This document shows, piece after piece, positions 59,964 through 64,000 of a DNA stretch of 64,000 nucleotides (its first letter is position 1; the number at the start of each line of letters is the position of its first letter). Where the stretch lies: NCBI RefSeq assembly GCF_003148845.1, contig NZ_QGHA01000014.1, positions 1 through 64,000 of the forward strand, written 5' to 3'. The DNA is from Mucilaginibacter oryzae. Lineage in GTDB: Bacteria > Bacteroidota > Bacteroidia > Sphingobacteriales > Sphingobacteriaceae. The notes beneath the pieces are model-generated. The model was not told the origin of the DNA. It worked only from the letters and a program-made list of their open reading frames with translations, and did no database searches. A program made the position numbers and the translations under genes.

Positions 59964-60752
59964 TTACAAACTGATCAGTCCCTTTGCTTTTAGTTTGTCA
60001 AGATAAAGGTCTATCTCCCAATCGCCCATACCAAAAATAGCTTCTGTTTGCCAGAAGGCCGCGTAGATAGCGGCTTTGGTCCCGGCTCCGGCATTATAAA
60101 TATCAAGCAGTTTTTGTTCGAGGTAGCTAAGGCCATCACCGTTAATTTGCAGGCGTTTAAGGTGTGCCATTAAAGCTGGTTTAAGCAGCGGCATGCCTCC
60201 CCAAAAAGTGTTTTCGTTAAGCCATTTTTCCAATCCTGCCTTGTCATTGCCCACATATAATTTCCATGCATCAGCTGCAAGCCCCAGTTCCCATTCGTTC
60301 AGGCGCTCGCGGGCATCGTAAAGTTCTTCAAATTGCCGCCCGTTAAGTTCGCCCAGGCCCTTTTTATTGCCAAACTGCACACAATCGGCCAGGCAAACCA
60401 GGTAAATCGCCGGTGCCGACATATCGGTTTTTAACGTAAGCATTTCGAGTACGCCCAACAGGTTTACCTGGCAGTGCAAATCAAACTCAAACCAAAGGTT
60501 AATCTCCGTGTAAGGGCCGTTCAGTTTTTCCAACTCGTTCAGCACTTTATGTTGATAATCATCCTCCGGCGCATTGAAGGTGCGGCCTATCCAATCGCGG
60601 CGGGCATTCCAGAAAGCCGCCGAAAGGATATCTTCCCGGAGCGGACCTTCAGAAAACACTTCGCGCCAAACCATAACATCGCCCTCAAGGCCGGTCTGTT
60701 CAAAACCATCTAAGGCGGCATCGCCGTTTAAAATATGGAGAATGGAGTTCAT
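59964..60752 (-). CDS. DUF1835 domain-containing protein
   Basis: A 262-residue cytoplasmic protein. The N-terminal half (about 1-125) is the DUF1835 fold, opening with ILHILNGDAALDGFE and followed by MVWREVFSEGPL. The C-terminal half is helical with a winged-helix-like end (MGDWEIDLYLDKLKAKGLI). Its molecular function is not known. A TACCTTAG element on the minus strand at 60765-60758 suggests a promoter with an almost leaderless transcript. Confidence 0.85.
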   Translation of the reverse strand: MNSILHILNGDAALDGFEQTGLEGDVMVWREVFSEGPLREDILSAAFWNARRDWIGRTFNAPEDDYQHKVLNELEKLNGPYTEINLWFEFDLHCQVNLLGVLEMLTLKTDMSAPAIYLVCLADCVQFGNKKGLGELNGRQFEELYDARERLNEWELGLAADAWKLYVGNDKAGLEKWLNENTFWGGMPLLKPALMAHLKRLQINGDGLSYLEQKLLDIYNAGAGTKAAIYAAFWQTEAIFGMGDWEIDLYLDKLKAKGLISL

Positions 60753-60860
60753 AAAGGCTAAGGTAAAAATAAAACACCGGCCCCAGCCACCTGAAGGTGA
60801 CGCTTTTTGAATTGCTTAAATTATGATGACACAAATTGATATTCCTGGTCAAAACCAACA

Positions 60861-60882
60861 AGCCCCACCTGGCGGCGGGGCT
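60861..60882 (-). terminator. terminator of nrdJ
   Basis: AGCCCC (60861-60866) pairs with GGGGCT (60877-60882), extended inside by CC/GG. On the minus strand it is followed by TTGTTGGTTTT. It lies 45 bp past the nrdJ stop. Confidence 0.7.
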
Positions 60883-60926
60883 GTCGCATAATTAACTATT
60901 TATAACTGATTAAAAAATCCACTTTA

Positions 60927-63900
60927 TCAGGAGCAACCCATTGAGTTACCGCAATTGAGGCACTTGTAGCAGGTGCCCGAGCGTACGGTAGTATGCCCGC
61001 AAACATTGCAACCCGGGGCATCGCTTTGCACACCCATACTTAAGTCGAAAGATAAGCTTTTTCTTTGGGTATTTGCAACATTATCTACGTTTAACTGGTT
61101 ACCGGTTGTCGGCGCGTAAACATTCGTCTCATCAGTATTAAAATCTGCATCATCCATTTGCGGGTTACCTGTTACTGCGTTGTTTTCGGTAAGCACATGC
61201 ACCAGGTCGGTACGGTTCTGGTACTCATAACCCAGCATCCTGAAAATATAATCGATGATGGACGTGGCGCTTTTAATATTAGGGTGGCCAATCACCATAC
61301 CAGCCGGTTCAAAACGGGTAAAAGTGAATTTCTCTACATACTCTTCCAACGGCACACCATATTGCAGGCCTACCGAAACAGCAATGGCAAAGCAGTTCAT
61401 CAACGAGCGGAAGGTGGCGCCTTCCTTGTGCATATCCACGAAAATCTCGCCCAGGGTACCGTCCTCGTACTCGCCGGTACGTACAAAAACATTTTGCCCG
61501 CCTATGTTGGCCTTCTGCGTAAAACCACGGCGCTTATAGGGCAGGTTTTTCTTTTCAACCACCCGTGATAGCTGGCGCATAAAGGCCGTGTCCTTTGATT
61601 TTTCCATGATAGCCATGGCGGCTTCAATAACCTGCTCGGGTGTCAGATCGGCCAGTTTTACATTAGCCGCTTCGCCTAAAACTTCCTCTACCGTATCCAG
61701 TTTATCATCGGCTTCATCCTTAACATCGGATTTGGTTGACAGCGGCTGCGACAGCTTACAGCCATCGCGGTAAAGCGCGTTGGCCTTAAGGCCCAGTTTC
61801 CACGAAAGCTCATAACAATCCTTAATTTCATCAACCCGGGCCTCGTTAGGCAGGTTGATGGTTTTGGAGATAGCTCCCGAAAGGAAAGGCTGCGCGGCGG
61901 CCATCATTTTGATATGCCCGTGAGCATGAATGTAGCGTTCGCCTTTGGCACCGCATTTATTGGCGCAGTCAAAAATAGGGTAGTGTTCCTGTTTCAGGTA
62001 CGGGGCGCCTTCGATGGTCATGGTACCGCAAACATATTCGTTAGCTTCGGTAATTTGCTTTTTGCCGAAGCCGATAGCTCTCAACAGGTTAAAATCAGGC
62101 GCATTGTATTGTTCAGGCGTTAGGCCGAGGCGTTTCAGGCATTCTTCGCCCAGCGCCCATACATTAAACGCGAAACCGATTTCGAAGGCCGAAACCAAAC
62201 CCTTTTCCACTTTCTCTATCTCATCATCGGTAAATCCCTTGGCTTTAAGCGTATCCATGTTAATATGCGGCGCGCCCTTCAGCGTAGCAGCTCCTTTGGC
62301 ATAGTTAACTATCGCGGTAACCTCGTGCTCCTGGTAACCCAAATTACGAAGGGCTTCGGGCACGGCCTGGTTAATGATCTTAAAGTAACCTCCGCCCGAT
62401 AGTTTCTTGAATTTCACCAGCGCAAAATCGGGCTCAATGCCGGTGGTATCGCAATCCATTACCAAACCAATAGTGCCGGTTGGAGCTATTACGGTGGTCT
62501 GCGCGTTGCGGTAACCATATTTTTCGCCCATTTCTACCGCCTTATCCCAGGCATTGCAGGCTGCCGACAGCAGGTAATCCGGGCAAATTTTCTGGTCGAT
62601 ACCCGGAGGGGTTATTTCCAGTGCCTCAAAATTTTCTGTCGAGTTATAAGCCGCATAGCGGTGGTTGCGCATCACCCGCATCATGTGTTCTTTGTTATCA
62701 TTATAGCGGCTAAATGTACCTAATTTGCGGGCCATTTCGGCCGAGGTGGCATAGGCAGTACCGGTCATGATGGCGGTAATGGCGCCGCCAATAGCGCGGG
62801 CTTCATCACTATCATAAGCAATACCGCTAACCATCAGCGCCGAGCCTAAATTGGCGTAACCGAGGCCAAGCGTACGGTAATCGTAGGATAGCTGCGCTAC
62901 TTCTTTAGAGGGGAACTGCGCCATCAGTACGGATATTTCCAGCACGATGGTCCACATGCGGCAGGCATGTTCAAAACCTTTTACATCAAACACACGGGTT
63001 TGCGGGTTAAAGAAATGGGCAAGGTTGATGGATGCCAGGTTGCATGCCGTATTATCCAGGAACATATACTCAGAACAAGGGTTTGACGCGTTGATACGCC
63101 CGCCTTCCGGGCAGGTATGCCACTCGTTAATGGTGGTATCAAACTGTACGCCCGGATCGGCACAGGCCCATGCTGCAAAAGCGATATCGTCCCATAGCTT
63201 TTGCGACGAGATGGATTTAATAGTTTTCCCGCTCATCCGGCTGGTCAGGTTCCAGGCCGAGCCTGTTTTTAGCGCCTTGAAAAAACTGTTGGGGATACGC
63301 ACCGAATTGTTTGAATTTTGCCCAGATACGGTACGGTAAGCCTCGCCCTCATAATCCGACGAGTAACCGGCAGCTATCAGCGCCGCCACTTTCTTTTCTT
63401 CCTCAACCTTCCAGTTTACAAAACCCTCAATTTCGGGGTGATTCAAATCAAGGCAAACCATTTTAGCCGCCCTGCGGGTTGTACCGCCCGATTTGATGGC
63501 ACCGGCGGCCCTGTCGCCAATTTTCAGGAACGACATCAGGCCCGACGAATAACCTCCGCCTGATAATTTTTCGCTTTCACCGCGGATTTTAGAGAAGTTG
63601 GTGCCCACGCCTGAGCCGTATTTAAAAATGCGGGCTTCGCGCACCCACAAATCCATAATGCCACCCTCGTTCACCAGGTCGTCATCAACCGAAAGAATGA
63701 AGCAGGCATGCGGCTGCGGGCGCTCATAGGCCGATGTTGATTTGCTTAGCTGTTCTGTTACCGGATCGACAAAATAATGTCCCTGCGGTTTACCGGTAAT
63801 TCCATAGGAATTATGCAAGCCGGTATTGAACCACTGCGGCGAATTTGGCGCGGCCAGCTGCCCGATAATGGTATAAACAATTTCATCGTAAAATATTTCA

Positions 63901-64000
63901 GCATCCTTAGCGGTGGTGAAATAGCCGTATCGTGTTCCCCAATCCTTCCAGCAATTGGCCATGCGGTGGGCAACCTGTTTGATGCTTTTCTCGGATCCTG
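60927..64000 (-). CDS. nrdJ: B12-dependent (class II) ribonucleotide reductase, 5' end outside window
   Basis: The frame is open to the right edge (codons continue past the internal Met at 63962 as GSEKSIKQVAHR), so the gene is cut at its start; about 1024 codons are present. It reduces ribonucleotides to deoxyribonucleotides using adenosylcobalamin. The alpha/beta barrel shows FKYGSGVGTNFS, NASNPCSEYMFLDNTACNL (active-site Cys region) and a finger-loop region APTGTIGLVMDCD. The C-terminal tail has the zinc ribbon CNVCGHTTVRSGTCYKC and ends NCGNSMGCS, whose Cys pairs reduce the active site. Large size and tail fit the NrdJ type common in Bacteroidota. It appears to be core chromosome. Confidence 0.95.
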   Translation of the reverse strand, partial: GSEKSIKQVAHRMANCWKDWGTRYGYFTTAKDAEIFYDEIVYTIIGQLAAPNSPQWFNTGLHNSYGITGKPQGHYFVDPVTEQLSKSTSAYERPQPHACFILSVDDDLVNEGGIMDLWVREARIFKYGSGVGTNFSKIRGESEKLSGGGYSSGLMSFLKIGDRAAGAIKSGGTTRRAAKMVCLDLNHPEIEGFVNWKVEEEKKVAALIAAGYSSDYEGEAYRTVSGQNSNNSVRIPNSFFKALKTGSAWNLTSRMSGKTIKSISSQKLWDDIAFAAWACADPGVQFDTTINEWHTCPEGGRINASNPCSEYMFLDNTACNLASINLAHFFNPQTRVFDVKGFEHACRMWTIVLEISVLMAQFPSKEVAQLSYDYRTLGLGYANLGSALMVSGIAYDSDEARAIGGAITAIMTGTAYATSAEMARKLGTFSRYNDNKEHMMRVMRNHRYAAYNSTENFEALEITPPGIDQKICPDYLLSAACNAWDKAVEMGEKYGYRNAQTTVIAPTGTIGLVMDCDTTGIEPDFALVKFKKLSGGGYFKIINQAVPEALRNLGYQEHEVTAIVNYAKGAATLKGAPHINMDTLKAKGFTDDEIEKVEKGLVSAFEIGFAFNVWALGEECLKRLGLTPEQYNAPDFNLLRAIGFGKKQITEANEYVCGTMTIEGAPYLKQEHYPIFDCANKCGAKGERYIHAHGHIKMMAAAQPFLSGAISKTINLPNEARVDEIKDCYELSWKLGLKANALYRDGCKLSQPLSTKSDVKDEADDKLDTVEEVLGEAANVKLADLTPEQVIEAAMAIMEKSKDTAFMRQLSRVVEKKNLPYKRRGFTQKANIGGQNVFVRTGEYEDGTLGEIFVDMHKEGATFRSLMNCFAIAVSVGLQYGVPLEEYVEKFTFTRFEPAGMVIGHPNIKSATSIIDYIFRMLGYEYQNRTDLVHVLTENNAVTGNPQMDDADFNTDETNVYAPTTGNQLNVDNVANTQRKSLSFDLSMGVQSDAPGCNVCGHTTVRSGTCYKCLNCGNSMGCS

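Noticed and set aside
1..64000. CRISPR array
   Set aside because: No series of regularly spaced direct repeats with unique spacers was seen; the repeats near 56.7-57.2 kb are inverted and irregular.
60927..64000. Several frames of 60-130 residues on the plus strand opposite nrdJ
   Set aside because: All lie within the well-supported reductase gene and show no domain; shadows.

Overview
The window looks like a Bacteroidota chromosome, most likely family Sphingobacteriaceae (Mucilaginibacter/Pedobacter-like). This rests on the -33 TTTG / -7 TAnnTTTG promoters, STN-type TonB receptors with FecR/ECF sigma pairs, DUF4249 and DUF4838 proteins, LytS/LytTR pairs and class I lanthipeptide precursors with GG leaders. 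It is a judgement from protein style, not from a database search.

Left part (1-14.2 kb): an IS630-type transposase end, a tyrosine recombinase on the minus strand, and a 199-bp segment (1929-2127) bounded by a 14-bp inverted repeat that holds a minus-strand promoter. Beyond it lies a seven-gene plus-strand operon: a receiver domain with Glu at the phosphorylation site, an actin-like ATPase whose phosphate-1 motif sits at its C-terminus (apparent circular permutation), a membrane-anchored HEAT protein, a GT2 glycosyltransferase, a TPR protein with a C-terminal beta barrel, an SQD1-like dehydrogenase fused to a class V aminotransferase-like domain, and a DUF4838 lipoprotein. I read this as an exopolysaccharide synthesis/export locus that may be switched on and off by promoter inversion. 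It is the strongest candidate for an undescribed system here.

Middle (14.3-21.3 kb): small proteins, a lone receiver, then a visibly GC-richer block with a frameshifted small gene, an AvrRpt2-like cysteine peptidase operon with three unknown partners, and the N-terminal stub of a sigma factor.

21.7-40.5 kb: a class I lanthipeptide locus. It has a precursor with four Ser-Cys pairs, two complete LanB dehydratases, a C39-peptidase ABC exporter, a HlyD-like stub, a LanC-like protein that has lost two zinc ligands, an unknown helical protein, a LytS/LytTR pair, a second cysteine-free candidate precursor, and a TonB receptor with FecR and ECF sigma.

40.5-43.9 kb: the end of a mobile island, with strong inverted repeats, an AbiE-like toxin/antitoxin pair and an integrase broken by two frameshifts next to tRNA-Asp.

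44-64 kb: mainly core chromosome. It holds an MG2-domain protein, a DUF4249/TonB receptor pair, aspS, an AT-rich three-gene accessory cassette, three tandem FKBP lipoproteins, a repeat-rich spacer with nested palindromes, miaE, a LytS/LytTR pair, a DUF1835 protein and the B12-dependent ribonucleotide reductase, which runs off the right edge.
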